A stretch of 32,359 nt of DNA, taken from Acidobacteriota bacterium. Lineage in GTDB: Bacteria; Acidobacteriota; Terriglobia; Acidiferrales; UBA7541. The stretch lies in NCBI GenBank assembly GCA_003223255.1, contig QHYJ01000152.1, forward strand, positions 1-32,359, written 5' to 3'. The position numbers and the translations under genes are program-made. The notes below the pieces were generated by a model. That model had not been told where the DNA came from. It saw nothing but the letters and a program-made list of their open reading frames with translations, and did not search any database. Shown in pieces: positions 15,226 to 22,740 of the stretch (position 1 is its first letter; each line of letters starts with the position of its first letter).

Positions 15226-16167
15226 CACAGCGGTCCATCCGGCGAGCATGGCCGCCGCAATAATTACGCCTTCAAAGACAATTCCTGTGGCCAGAACCAG
15301 CGGCGCAGGCGCCCCGAACGGCGCAAGGAGCACAACCAGCGCGGCCTCTCTCACGCCTATGCCTCCTTGGGTGAGTGGCACCACCGCGGCAATCTTCGCG
15401 AGCGGCCAAGCCACCAACCAGACGCACAACGGCAGCCGCAGCCCGCAGGAAATTCCCAGAAGCGCTGTCAACAGAACGTAAGTGCCTTGGACGGTGATTC
15501 CCAGCATCCAGCCAAGAAGGAGCCGGTGCGGCCGTCGCGCGATCATGCGAATCGCATGGCGCGCTTGCGCCAGGCGCCGCCGGAATCGAATGGATCGTCC
15601 CCGCACGAGTGGCCGCACCAGCACCCACAGGAGCAAAATCAAAACCAGAAGTGCGAGGGCACCAACGAAAAGAACATGCCCCGCGGGAGCCCGCAAGGCT
15701 ACCGGCAGTGAGCCCGGCAACAGCATCACGCCAATTCCTATGAGCGTGAGTTGCGCCGCCAGGTCCAGCAAGCGGTCGGCAAGGTTTCCGGTAATGACCG
15801 CGGCAGGCCGCGGGCTACGCGAAATTCCTACTGCCAGGCGCGCCACGTCTCCGCCAATGACGGACGGCAAGAAAAGGTCGCCAAAGAGTCCACCGGTGTA
15901 GCACTGCGCGCTGGCGGCAAATTTGAGGTGTGCTCCAGCGCTATTGACCACCACATGCCATTTGGCGGTTGCTCCGGCGAGCGCCAGGAGATAAACGAGC
16001 AGCACGGCCACGAACCGCGCGAAGGGCACGCGCGCGAGCGCGGCGCGCAGCGGCGCAATCGGAAGGAAATAAAGAAGAAGACCGATGGCCAGCGCCGCGG
16101 CTGCCCACCGGGCGATCAGAAAATACCAGCTGCGGCGTGATTTTTTCGGCTGAGTTGGCGGACTCAT
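14596..16167 (-). CDS. Flippase-like membrane protein fused to an RND pump end
   Basis: One open frame of 523 residues joins two unrelated membrane proteins. Residues 1 to about 314 are a lysylphosphatidylglycerol-synthase-type transmembrane domain (flippase-like, UPF0104): several hydrophobic helices, with F-L-P-S-V-I-G-G-D-V-A-R, N-L-A-D-R-L-L-D and P-L-T-Q-G-G-I-G-V-R-E, which are conserved in that family. From about 335 on, the protein is the C-terminal end of an RND multidrug or metal efflux pump. The join near 15225 appears to be a deletion or recombination scar, and the first RND residues lie in another frame (see the remnant entry). It follows the pterin dehydratase by 30 bp and may share its transcript. 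Whether the fused protein is stable is unknown; an assembly artefact is possible. Confidence 0.7.
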   Translation of the reverse strand: MSPPTQPKKSRRSWYFLIARWAAAALAIGLLLYFLPIAPLRAALARVPFARFVAVLLVYLLALAGATAKWHVVVNSAGAHLKFAASAQCYTGGLFGDLFLPSVIGGDVARLAVGISRSPRPAAVITGNLADRLLDLAAQLTLIGIGVMLLPGSLPVALRAPAGHVLFVGALALLVLILLLWVLVRPLVRGRSIRFRRRLAQARHAIRMIARRPHRLLLGWMLGITVQGTYVLLTALLGISCGLRLPLCVWLVAWPLAKIAAVVPLTQGGIGVREAALVVLLAPFGAPAPLVLATGIVFEGVIIAAAMLAGWTAVLLGKAAIPTFSPGRSKCWKKLPGISCWPWSLASLFMYMVLAAQFESFTYPFIIMLTLPLTIPFALFSLWITGRALSLWSALGMFLLLGIVKKNGILQVDYTNCLRAAGMPVGEAILEANRVHLRPILMTTLSIIAGLVPVAIGIGAGSEQRATIAVTIIGGQTLCLLLTLLVVSVAYSYLAELEAVPWIEWATRLASRARSSLRPTDND

Positions 16168-16197
16168 GCGCGGCGGGCTGCTCCCAGCCCGAACGTG

Positions 16198-16488
16198 TCA
16201 ATCACCAAAAATTTCGTTGATTTTCTCCGCCAGCTTGAAGTCGTAGTCACTGATGCCTTTGACGCTATGCGTCGTCAGGTCGATCACCACGCGGTTCCAT
16301 ACGTTGAACCATTCCGGATGGTGATCCATCTTCTCCGCCACCAGGGCCACGCGCGTCATGTTGCCAAAGGCCGTCACGAAATCTTTGCACGCGATCTCGC
16401 GGTGCAATTTGGCATTCACCACGCTCCAACCCTTGGTTTTCGGCAGCAGCGTGTTGATTTCCCCTTCTCTCAGTTTCTCTGCCGGCAT
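16198..16488 (-). CDS. phhB: Pterin-4a-carbinolamine dehydratase
   Basis: A 96-residue cytoplasmic enzyme that dehydrates 4a-hydroxytetrahydrobiopterin, recycling the cofactor of aromatic amino acid hydroxylases. Length and motif are typical: E-K-M-D-H-H-P-E-W (52-60) with the catalytic histidine pair, a third histidine in T-T-H-S (74), and the closing [10 protein letters not shown] helix. ATG 16488 is preceded by AAGGAG (16500-16495) with 6 nt spacing; the longer frame to 16554 adds unrelated residues. No phenylalanine hydroxylase is in the window. First gene of a probable two-gene minus-strand unit with the flippase-like gene. Confidence 0.92.
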   Translation of the reverse strand: MPAEKLREGEINTLLPKTKGWSVVNAKLHREIACKDFVTAFGNMTRVALVAEKMDHHPEWFNVWNRVVIDLTTHSVKGISDYDFKLAEKINEIFGD

Positions 16489-16574
16489 GGCCGTCTCCTT
16501 CAGATCGTTGGAATTGTTCGTGCCATTATGCGGCGCAACCACGCCCGCGAGCAACGTTCGCTGGCGCCCTTGGT

Positions 16575-16888
16575 TTGGAGCAGCCGCTCCAAAACATCGT
16601 TAGTGGAACTGTCTTCGTTTTTGTCGGACTGGCCGCCTGCAGTATCGCTGCAATGCGCCGCCGCAGCAGCATGCGCGTCCTTATCTGGCTGGGAATCTGG
16701 AGCGCCATGTCCGGGGAGCGCCCGCTACTTTATTCGCTCGAAGTCATAGGTCCGTCTGCCGCACTGGATCGAGGTGAGTCTTCCCTACGTCGACACCATA
16801 TTCAGCTATCTGAACTTGGTTGTCGCTGTGCTCGCTTGGCGCGAGCTAAGCCTCGGGAAGCTGCGCGTCTTTCTTCAGTCCGTGGCTC
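16575..16888 (+). pseudogene. Truncated, frameshifted membrane sensor N-terminus
   Basis: The plus strand reads an N-terminal membrane region: [34 protein letters not shown], then after a frameshift near 16755, L-P-H-W-I-E-V-S-L-P-Y-V-D-T, F-S-Y-L-N-L-V-V-A-V-L-A-W-R-E-L. This alternation of helices resembles the multi-helix input domain that acidobacterial signalling proteins (phosphatases, cyclases, histidine kinases) carry before their output domain. No output domain follows: the homology ends near 16888 where an opposite-strand fragment begins. Exact family is uncertain. Confidence 0.55.
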
Positions 16889-17054
16889 AGTCTTGGGCAT
16901 TGAGAAGGACAACGAAGGATTTCCGCATGCCCGCGCGGACAATGCCTTCTTGCGTTTGGCCCGGCTTAAGCTCGACGTCACTCGCAAAGCAGGGAATAGG
17001 GACGCATATAAGAACCGACCACAGCATTCGGCATATTCGACAAGCCGCCGTCAT
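16887..17054 (-). pseudogene. Truncated start of a secreted protein
   Basis: A 55-residue minus-strand frame from ATG 17054, with AAGGAA shortly upstream. It has a signal peptide (core W-S-V-L-I-C-V-P-I-P-C-F-A) and then V-E-L-K-P-G-Q-T-Q-E-G-I-V-R-A-G and K-S-F-V-V-L-L-N-A, which resembles the first strands of the extracytoplasmic beta domain that opens several acidobacterial TPR/CHAT-type proteins. It stops abruptly at 16889 exactly where the facing sensor fragment ends, so it is a gene cut by a rearrangement rather than a natural small protein. Confidence 0.5.
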
Positions 17055-17247
17055 GGTGATGTTCCTTATCCTAGCCGAAAGCCTCTTCCGTGGGTTATAG
17101 CAGGATGGCGAACGGCGGACCAGCATTGATAGCATAGAGTTGATAGATAAGTTGGTGAAAGAGAATGGAGAATGCCCCGTGCCGGGGCAGGATTGTGGAG
17201 CCACTCGGATACTGACATACTGCCCTCCGACGTCGCACGCTTCTGCA

Positions 17248-17276
17248 TTGAATGCATCCGTAAAATCCACTATTGT
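17248..17276 (+). promoter_or_regulatory. Possible promoter of the DapB-like gene
   Basis: TTGAAT (17248-17253), 17-bp spacer and TATTGT (17271-17276) match the sigma-70 pattern at 4 of 6 positions each. A start near 17283 would give a 55-nt leader before GTG 17338 and argues against the longer frame from 17140. Confidence 0.35.
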
Positions 17277-17337
17277 AGGGGTTTCTTTTGCAGACGAAAT
17301 AGGCGGCAGGCTCGCACGGCACAATACGGAGACATTC

Positions 17338-18354
17338 GTGAAAAAGAAGATTCGCGCCATCCAATATGGTGTCGGCCCCATCGGTGCATCCATCGCGAAG
17401 TTGATGCGCGAAAAACAGGCCATCGAAATTGTCGGAGCCGTTGATTTGGATCCGGCCAAGGCCGGGCGCGACCTCGGAGAAGTCGCCGGCGCCGCGGACG
17501 CGCCGTGGGGAGTCAATGTCTTTGCCGATGCGAAAGAAGCTCTCGACCTAAATCCGGACGTGGTCATCCACTCGACTTCTTCCTCGCTGGCCAAAGTGAT
17601 GGACCAGTTGATGGCCTGCCTTGAAGCTCAGTCTTGCGTCGTATCGACCTGCGAGGAATTGTCCTATCCATTTCGCACGCACCCCGACCTGGCCGCCAAG
17701 CTGGATGCCGCCGCAAAGGAGTGGGGCGTGGCGTTGGTGGGCACGGGGGTGAACCCCGGCTTCGTCATGGACAAGCTGGTCGTAACGCTCGCTGCCGTTT
17801 CGCAGCGCATCGAACACGCCAAGGCTCTACGCATTGTGGACGCTTCCAAACGCCGGCTGCCGCTCCAGAAGAAAATCGGCGCCGGCATGACCGTCGAAGA
17901 ATTTCGCGCTCAAGTACAAGCCGGAGTGATCAAACACGTAGGCTTGCCGGAATCGGTCGCCATGGTCGCGGACAGTTTGCGTCTGCCAGTCGAGACAATC
18001 ACGGAAACCATCGAGCCCCAAGTGGCCACGGATCGGGTGGAAACCGAGTACCTGACCGTCGAGAAGGGCCAGGCTGCGGGAGTTCATCAAATTGGTCGCG
18101 GGCTTTCCAAAGAGGGCCAAGAATTGGTCTACCTGGAACTGCAAATGTACGTCGGAGCGAAGGATCCCGCCGATTCCATCACGCTCACCGGCCACCCGAC
18201 GATCAGCCTGAAGATTCCGGGCGGCTCGCACGGCGACATCGCGACCGCCTCCGTCGTGGTGAACTCGATTCCGGTGATTCTCGATGCGCCCGCGGGCCTG
18301 CGGACTTCGCGCGATCTGCCCATCGGGTTCTTCTCGCCCGACGCGAGACCGTAG
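17338..18354 (+). CDS. DapB-fold NAD(P)-dependent dehydrogenase (2,4-diaminopentanoate dehydrogenase-like)
   Basis: A 338-residue protein with an N-terminal Rossmann domain (Y-G-V-G-P-I-G, residues 10-16) in the dihydrodipicolinate-reductase style and a C-terminal domain as in 2,4-diaminopentanoate dehydrogenase of ornithine fermentation. G-T-G-V-N-P-G-F-V-M-D (about 138-148) is a strongly conserved central motif in this group. The substrate in this organism is not evident; no ornithine pathway genes are nearby. GTG 17338 is chosen because the Rossmann strand begins right after it; the frame stays open to 17140 but the extra 66 residues look non-coding. It lies alone, between remnants and a convergent minus-strand unit. 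Confidence 0.8.
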   Translation: MKKKIRAIQYGVGPIGASIAKLMREKQAIEIVGAVDLDPAKAGRDLGEVAGAADAPWGVNVFADAKEALDLNPDVVIHSTSSSLAKVMDQLMACLEAQSCVVSTCEELSYPFRTHPDLAAKLDAAAKEWGVALVGTGVNPGFVMDKLVVTLAAVSQRIEHAKALRIVDASKRRLPLQKKIGAGMTVEEFRAQVQAGVIKHVGLPESVAMVADSLRLPVETITETIEPQVATDRVETEYLTVEKGQAAGVHQIGRGLSKEGQELVYLELQMYVGAKDPADSITLTGHPTISLKIPGGSHGDIATASVVVNSIPVILDAPAGLRTSRDLPIGFFSPDARP

Positions 18355-18395
18355 CTCGAAGGCGAAATTCGAAAGGCGGCAGCGGCCCGCGCCGC

Positions 18396-18833
18396 TTAGC
18401 CACGGTCACCTGGAATCGGCCGCCTGCGAGACAGGAACGCTGCGGTTGAAAGAGCTAGGACCATAAGCAGCCACGACGATGGGGGAACAATGACGAATAC
18501 GAAAGCCGTTTTCGGCCTGGGCGGCCCTAAGGCTACCGCTCCATAAATCGCCAAAGAACCGAGTGAGACTGCCAGCATCAGGCCATAGAGGGTTGCCCGC
18601 GTGCGGAGCGACCAATCCTTGGAGATGAGGTTGGCGAGCACAAGTGCCGCAAACGGGGAAAGCACCCAGACCAGGAATAGTCCAATCAAGGCGCGCGAGG
18701 GATTCCGATGACCTGCGCGAAGCGTGAAACCGACCGAGCCCAGGGCGCCAGCCAGCAAGGCAATAAGAGCAGCGAGACGCAGGAAGCCGAGGAACCTGCT
18801 GCCGGGTTTGCCGGAGCTCACGCTGGAGGTCAT
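18396..18833 (-). CDS. Small four-helix membrane protein, unknown
   Basis: A 145-residue protein with about four hydrophobic segments (L-A-A-L-I-A-L-L-A-G-A-L, F-L-V-W-V-L-S-P-F-A-A-L-V, L-M-L-A-V-S-L-G-S-L-A, W-L-L-M-V-L-A-L) and a basic C-terminus. I recognise no family. ATG 18833 has GGAGG 8 nt upstream and sits 14 nt after the stop of the MBL-fold gene, so the two are likely co-transcribed. Function unknown. Confidence 0.65.
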   Translation of the reverse strand: MTSSVSSGKPGSRFLGFLRLAALIALLAGALGSVGFTLRAGHRNPSRALIGLFLVWVLSPFAALVLANLISKDWSLRTRATLYGLMLAVSLGSLAIYGAVALGPPRPKTAFVFVIVPPSSWLLMVLALSTAAFLSRRRPIPGDRG

Positions 18834-18847
18834 TCGAACCGCCTCCG

Positions 18848-19801
18848 TCAGTTGTGCTTGAGAAATTCTCCCTTGTGGCCCGTCAGTGAGTTGTACAGCG
18901 TCTCGATGAACGCGTCGGTGTTGATGAAGCTGCCAGAGAATTTTTCCCACGGCGCGAGGATTCTCGCTTGCTTCATCTGATCGAGCGTCTTGCGCTCGCC
19001 GAGCTCTTTTTGCACTACCGCCGAAGTTTCCTTGAGCATTTTGGTGTACGCGCGCACGTCGTCGAGGTTCGAAAGCGCGCCGTGCCCGGGAATCACTTTG
19101 ACGTCAGCGGGAAGCTGCGCGGCGGTCTTCTCCATCGCGTCGATGATGCCTTGCACGCTGCCGCCGCTGGCCACGTCCACAAACGGAAAACCATAGCGCA
19201 CGAAGTCGTCGCCCATGTGCACCACGTTATTTTTCGGAAAGAAAATGATGGAGTCGCCGTCGGTGTGTCCCGAGGGGAAATGCATCGCGCGAATGTCCTC
19301 GCCGTTCAGGTGGACCGTCACGTCGTGCTCGAAGGTGATGACCGGCAGCGCGGCTTTGGCCGCGGGCTTGTTCTCAATCTTGACCGACGCGCCGTTGCCC
19401 GCGGTGCCGCCGGTCTCGAGACGCTTGCGCACGTTGTCGTGGGCGATGATCGTGGAACCGGCGTTGTTGAACGGCTCGTTGCCACCGGTGTGATCGCCGT
19501 GATAGTGCGTATTGATGACGAAGCGCACCGGTTTGTTTGTTACCCCCAAATCTTTCAGCGCCGCCTGAATTTTGTCCGCCAGCGGCGCGAACTGGTCGTC
19601 CACGATCACGATGCCGTCCTCGCCCACCGACGCGGCGATGTTTCCGCCCGCGCCCTCCAGCATGTAAATGTTTCCGGAAACCTTGGTGACCTTGATCTGC
19701 ACCTTGGAAAAATCCTGGTCTTGCGCGGACGCCGGTCGACCGAGGAACATCGTCACCGCTGCTATGGCCAAAATCATCACGAGCCGTGTCATCCTCTTCA
19801 T
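18848..19801 (-). CDS. Secreted MBL-fold metallo-hydrolase
   Basis: A 317-residue exported metallo-beta-lactamase-fold protein. Signal peptide 1-26 (ending R-P-A-S-A-Q). Zinc motif H-Y-H-G-D-H at 99-104, the following G-H-T-D-G-D-S loop and P-G-H-G-A-L-S near residue 240 supply the remaining ligands. Such proteins range from class B beta-lactamase relatives to quinoprotein-associated hydrolases; nothing here proves lactamase activity. ATG 19801 follows a GGAGGGGG-type site; a promoter with -10 TACAAT sits just upstream. Second ATG at residue 4 is possible. Confidence 0.88.
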   Translation of the reverse strand: MKRMTRLVMILAIAAVTMFLGRPASAQDQDFSKVQIKVTKVSGNIYMLEGAGGNIAASVGEDGIVIVDDQFAPLADKIQAALKDLGVTNKPVRFVINTHYHGDHTGGNEPFNNAGSTIIAHDNVRKRLETGGTAGNGASVKIENKPAAKAALPVITFEHDVTVHLNGEDIRAMHFPSGHTDGDSIIFFPKNNVVHMGDDFVRYGFPFVDVASGGSVQGIIDAMEKTAAQLPADVKVIPGHGALSNLDDVRAYTKMLKETSAVVQKELGERKTLDQMKQARILAPWEKFSGSFINTDAFIETLYNSLTGHKGEFLKHN

Positions 19802-19827
19802 CTTTCCCCCTCCGTCGAGCGCCGCGC

Positions 19828-19856
19828 ATTGTAGCACTACACGATGGAAGTGTGAG
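19828..19856 (-). promoter_or_regulatory. Possible promoter of the MBL-fold gene with inverted repeat
   Basis: Minus strand CTCACA (19856-19851), 17 bp, TACAAT (19833-19828). The -10 overlaps TGTAG-CA-CTACA (19830-19841), a 5-bp-arm inverted repeat that could be an operator; this is weak without other copies. Confidence 0.35.
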
Positions 19857-19874
19857 CTAGAGAAAGTGCGGTTA

Positions 19875-21056
19875 TCACCAGGAAGGGAGCGAGCGGCGGC
19901 CAAGCAGGGCTTCGGCGGCCCATTGGCCGAGATAGACGGAGAGCGCGACGCCATGACCGTTGTATCCGGCGAGGACGATCACGTTTTCGCTCTGAGGATG
20001 GCGGCGAAAAATCGGGCGCATTCCTTCGGTGAACAGAATCGGCCCGGCCCAGCGGTGCGTGATGCGCGCGGACTTCAGCGCAGGATGCAGATGATGCACG
20101 CGGCTCTCGAGCCAGCGGAAACTCTCCTCGGCTTCTCCTTTGCGCACATCGAAGCGGTACAAATTTGGCGAAGCGAATTTTTGTGCGTGCTGACTGGGCT
20201 TGCCAAAAAGTGAAGCACCGGAAGTCGGCATCGGTACGAGGCCCGCGCCGAAAACCACACCGTTCGATTCGAGAAGGCGGCCCCACAAGTACGGCAGATC
20301 GATGGTATAGAACGGACGCCGGGAGGAAAGGCCGCTGGCTTTGAGTTGCGCGGCGGTGAGCGGCGCGGTGGCTAGCGCCAGGGTTAGTTTCGGTTGTGTG
20401 GCTCCGCGCAAGTCAGAAAGTTCCAGGGAAAAAGCGTTCGTAGCAAGAAGGATTTGCGCTGCGCGGACTTCTTTCTGCTGGAAGCGCCCGCGAACCTTGT
20501 GGCCAACGCGCAAGCGCAGCGGATTCGAGTATTCGATGACGTGAACTTCGGTATGCTCAAGGATTTGTGCTCCCGCGGGTTCCGCCGCGCGCGCTAGCCC
20601 CGCGACGACCTTGCCCGGATCGACGGGGCCACCCGGGACGGTGCGCACGACTTGTAAGTCGCCGGCATCGCTCCAGCAGATCGGCGAATCCTTGGCGGGA
20701 TTCGAACGCCCCAATTCATATACACCCGGAAGTTCCAGGCCGGCATCCACGCGGAGTGCACTCAAAATCTTTTTGTACCCGGCGAGCACGTCGCCGAGCC
20801 CGGGCATCGGTCCCGCCGCAGTGTCCGCCAGCGCAAGGCCGCCGGTGCGCCCGCTCGCGCCTTCTCCAATGGAAGACGCCTCCAGCACGAGCACAGATTT
20901 TTCTGGCGCCAGCTTTCTCAGCCACGCTGCTGCGGAAAGTCCGGTGAAGCCACCGCCTACGATGGCCAAGTCCACCTGGTCGGGAAGGACACACGGTTTC
21001 GGACGGAAATCTATGGCCCACGGCGGCACGCCCCAGGGATGCGTTTTGCCGGACAT
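19875..21056 (-). CDS. FAD-dependent amino acid/amine oxidoreductase (DAO family)
   Basis: A 393-residue D-amino-acid-oxidase-fold flavoprotein, close in layout to gamma-glutamylputrescine oxidase and similar enzymes that oxidise C-N bonds. The FAD dinucleotide site is V-D-L-A-I-V-G-G-G-F-T-G-L-S-A-A (28-43), with E-A at the end of the second strand (L-V-L-E-A) and G-A-S-G-R-T-G-G for the isoalloxazine loop; G-Y-N-G-H-G-V near the C-terminus completes FAD binding. Substrate unknown. ATG 21056 follows an AGAGGTG site; the frame extends 12 codons further but without a better site. It is preceded by a membrane protein gene by 73 nt on the same strand. Confidence 0.85.
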   Translation of the reverse strand: MSGKTHPWGVPPWAIDFRPKPCVLPDQVDLAIVGGGFTGLSAAAWLRKLAPEKSVLVLEASSIGEGASGRTGGLALADTAAGPMPGLGDVLAGYKKILSALRVDAGLELPGVYELGRSNPAKDSPICWSDAGDLQVVRTVPGGPVDPGKVVAGLARAAEPAGAQILEHTEVHVIEYSNPLRLRVGHKVRGRFQQKEVRAAQILLATNAFSLELSDLRGATQPKLTLALATAPLTAAQLKASGLSSRRPFYTIDLPYLWGRLLESNGVVFGAGLVPMPTSGASLFGKPSQHAQKFASPNLYRFDVRKGEAEESFRWLESRVHHLHPALKSARITHRWAGPILFTEGMRPIFRRHPQSENVIVLAGYNGHGVALSVYLGQWAAEALLGRRSLPSW

Positions 21057-21129
21057 AGCACCTCTTCGATGCGCAGCCCACGTTATGGGCACATGACGGC
21101 ACGGGAATCAAGGCCGTTCGGAGCCTGGT

Positions 21130-21747
21130 TCAGACTTCCGGGCTTTCCGGTTTATGCGCTTCTGACGGAGTTGCACGCGCAAAAAGAACCGCGAGGATCG
21201 CGAGAACGCTGACCAACAGTGGAAACCATACCGGCGAAATCCACGGCCGAGGAATCAGAAACAAAACGTCGGGATCTCGGAGCGAGAGGGGCCAGCGCAC
21301 GGTACCCCAGAGCGCCGCGTAATACGTAACGTCCCAAATGGCGAAAGTCCAAAGGAAGACCGCGGCGCGAGCGCTCATCTTCGTGGTCGTGAGAAAGGCG
21401 ACACTGACCAGGAGGACGATGGTCGCGGCTTCGCGAAACACTTCCAGAGTAAGCAGGCTCTGCGGAAACTGGGTCATCGCCTGCGATTGAAGGTAGAACT
21501 CGCTGGATCTGCGCATGACGTCCGAGAGCGTGCCCTCATAGCCGGGGAGCAGGCCGACGGCCGCGCGAAGATAAACAACAACCGTGGCTTCGACGAAGCC
21601 GAATGCCGCGGCAAACAGGCCGCTGCTCAACAATTGTCGTGGAGCGAAGGCCACGCCTCCGGCGCGCTTCCACAAGTAGTAGGCCGCCGGTGGAACCAGC
21701 AGCAGCAGGTTGACCCACCAGGGTTCGGCAATCAGTCGAACACGCAT
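21130..21747 (-). CDS. Integral membrane protein, unknown
   Basis: A 205-residue protein with about five hydrophobic helices (for example N-L-L-L-L-V-P-P-A-A-Y-Y, L-F-A-A-A-F-G-F-V-E-A, A-T-I-V-L-L-V-S-V-A-F, F-P-L-L-V-S-V-L-A-I-L). A glutamate inside the second helix (F-V-E-A-T-V-V-V-Y-L) is a notable charged residue, and W-D-V-T-Y-Y lies in another helix. I do not recognise the family. Possibly first gene of the minus-strand run reaching 18396. Confidence 0.65.
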   Translation of the reverse strand: MRVRLIAEPWWVNLLLLVPPAAYYLWKRAGGVAFAPRQLLSSGLFAAAFGFVEATVVVYLRAAVGLLPGYEGTLSDVMRRSSEFYLQSQAMTQFPQSLLTLEVFREAATIVLLVSVAFLTTTKMSARAAVFLWTFAIWDVTYYAALWGTVRWPLSLRDPDVLFLIPRPWISPVWFPLLVSVLAILAVLFARATPSEAHKPESPEV

Positions 21748-21859
21748 TGCCTGATTCTACGTGGAAGCTCCTGTCCGGGGGCAGCGAAAACGATTCCGCC
21801 CTCTGCCCGCGTGCGCCCCCAAAAGATCTTTCCCGCGGTTCCGGAACCCGTTGTTTATT

Positions 21860-21878
21860 TATATCGCACTACGATAGA
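21860..21878 (+). promoter_or_regulatory. Operator-like palindrome, copy 1
   Basis: A 19-bp imperfect palindrome of the form TATATCGCA-C-TACGATAGA (7 of 9 arm positions pair). It lies 26 bp before copy 2 and is preceded by TTGTTT (21851-21856). Confidence 0.5.
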
Positions 21879-21903
21879 AATAAGCGGCGCAACCCTAGGA
21901 AAA

Positions 21904-21924
21904 TATATCGCATCACGATATATT
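21904..21924 (+). promoter_or_regulatory. Operator-like palindrome, copy 2, over a -10 box
   Basis: TATATCG and CGATATA (7-bp arms, 5-bp centre, 21904-21922) run into TATATT (21919-21924), a good -10 element, then AGA. The same CGATATATTAGA string recurs in front of tonB. Transcription would start about 140 nt before the PEGA gene at 22070. Confidence 0.55.
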
Positions 21925-22069
21925 AGACGCGCGTGCACACCCGGGCGGGCCCGAACGGCTGCTCAAGGGTGTGGCCGGGCCGCCGAGTCCTTGCTCTCCG
22001 ACCCTCCACCGCTCTCGCCGCCGTGTGGTTGGCTCACCAGGCGATACCCAGGGAAGGAGATTGCAAAAG

Positions 22070-22660
22070 ATGCGAATAAGGCTGGTCCTTGTAGTGGCAG
22101 CGTTGTCTTCCGCCGCTCTGTTGTTCGAGGCGGCGCCTGTTTTCGCGCAGTCCTCGACAAGCAGCGGCAAATTGCATAGCCACGTCAGCCCCAAGCAGGC
22201 TTACGTGTTCGTGGATGGCAAGGCCATCCGGGACGGTAGCCATGCGATCGAGCTACCAGCCGGCACGCACACCATCGGCGTTTACAATTATGGTTACATC
22301 GATAAGGTGGAAGACGTTCGGATCGAGAGCGGAAAGAAAACCGCTTTAGACGTCACCTTGCAAGCCAACGGGGACAAAGCTACTGGACAGGAAAAAAGTG
22401 GAAATGCTTCAAGCGAAAAATCCGCACAAGCCGGCAAGTGGATGAAGCACGACAAGCGCGCCACCTGGCTGGCCTACAACCGCCGCGTGGACATCGTGCT
22501 CGAACCGCAGGGGCAGCAGTCCGCGGAAGTCTATCCCGATGACGCTCCCGATGCGCGAATCCTCTGGGCCCGCAAGGAACCCAGCTTGAAGCGTGTGGAA
22601 CAGGCCGGGAAAACTTCCGTGAGCGCCGCGCAGGCCCGTACAAATCCCGCGGGCAAATGA
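22070..22660 (+). CDS. Secreted PEGA-domain protein with OmpA-like tail
   Basis: A 196-residue exported protein. Signal peptide 1-26 (A-P-V-F-A-Q). A PEGA domain (about 33-105) follows: K-Q-A-Y-V-F-V-D-G-K-A-I-R-D-G, then P-A-G-T-H-T-I-G-V-Y-N-Y-G-Y and S-G-K-K-T-A-L-D-V, the usual V-x-V-D-G / G-x-H-x-I / L pattern of surface-linked domains. A Lys/Ser-rich linker leads to A-Y-N-R-R-V-D-I-V-L, which looks like the last strand of an OmpA peptidoglycan-binding domain whose core is missing. ATG 22070 has GAAGGAGA upstream. Tandem operator-like palindromes lie before it, and two permease genes follow. Confidence 0.8.
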   Translation: MRIRLVLVVAALSSAALLFEAAPVFAQSSTSSGKLHSHVSPKQAYVFVDGKAIRDGSHAIELPAGTHTIGVYNYGYIDKVEDVRIESGKKTALDVTLQANGDKATGQEKSGNASSEKSAQAGKWMKHDKRATWLAYNRRVDIVLEPQGQQSAEVYPDDAPDARILWARKEPSLKRVEQAGKTSVSAAQARTNPAGK

Positions 22661-22740
22661 ATTTTGATTCCTAATTACTTTCCCTGAATCCCGGGCAGGA
22701 CGAAACAACGCAGCTGGTTTGGGCGTAAGATAAGGAGAGA

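Noticed and set aside
17140-17337. 66-residue extension of the DapB-like protein
   Set aside because: The Rossmann fold begins directly after GTG 17338 and a possible promoter lies inside the extension.
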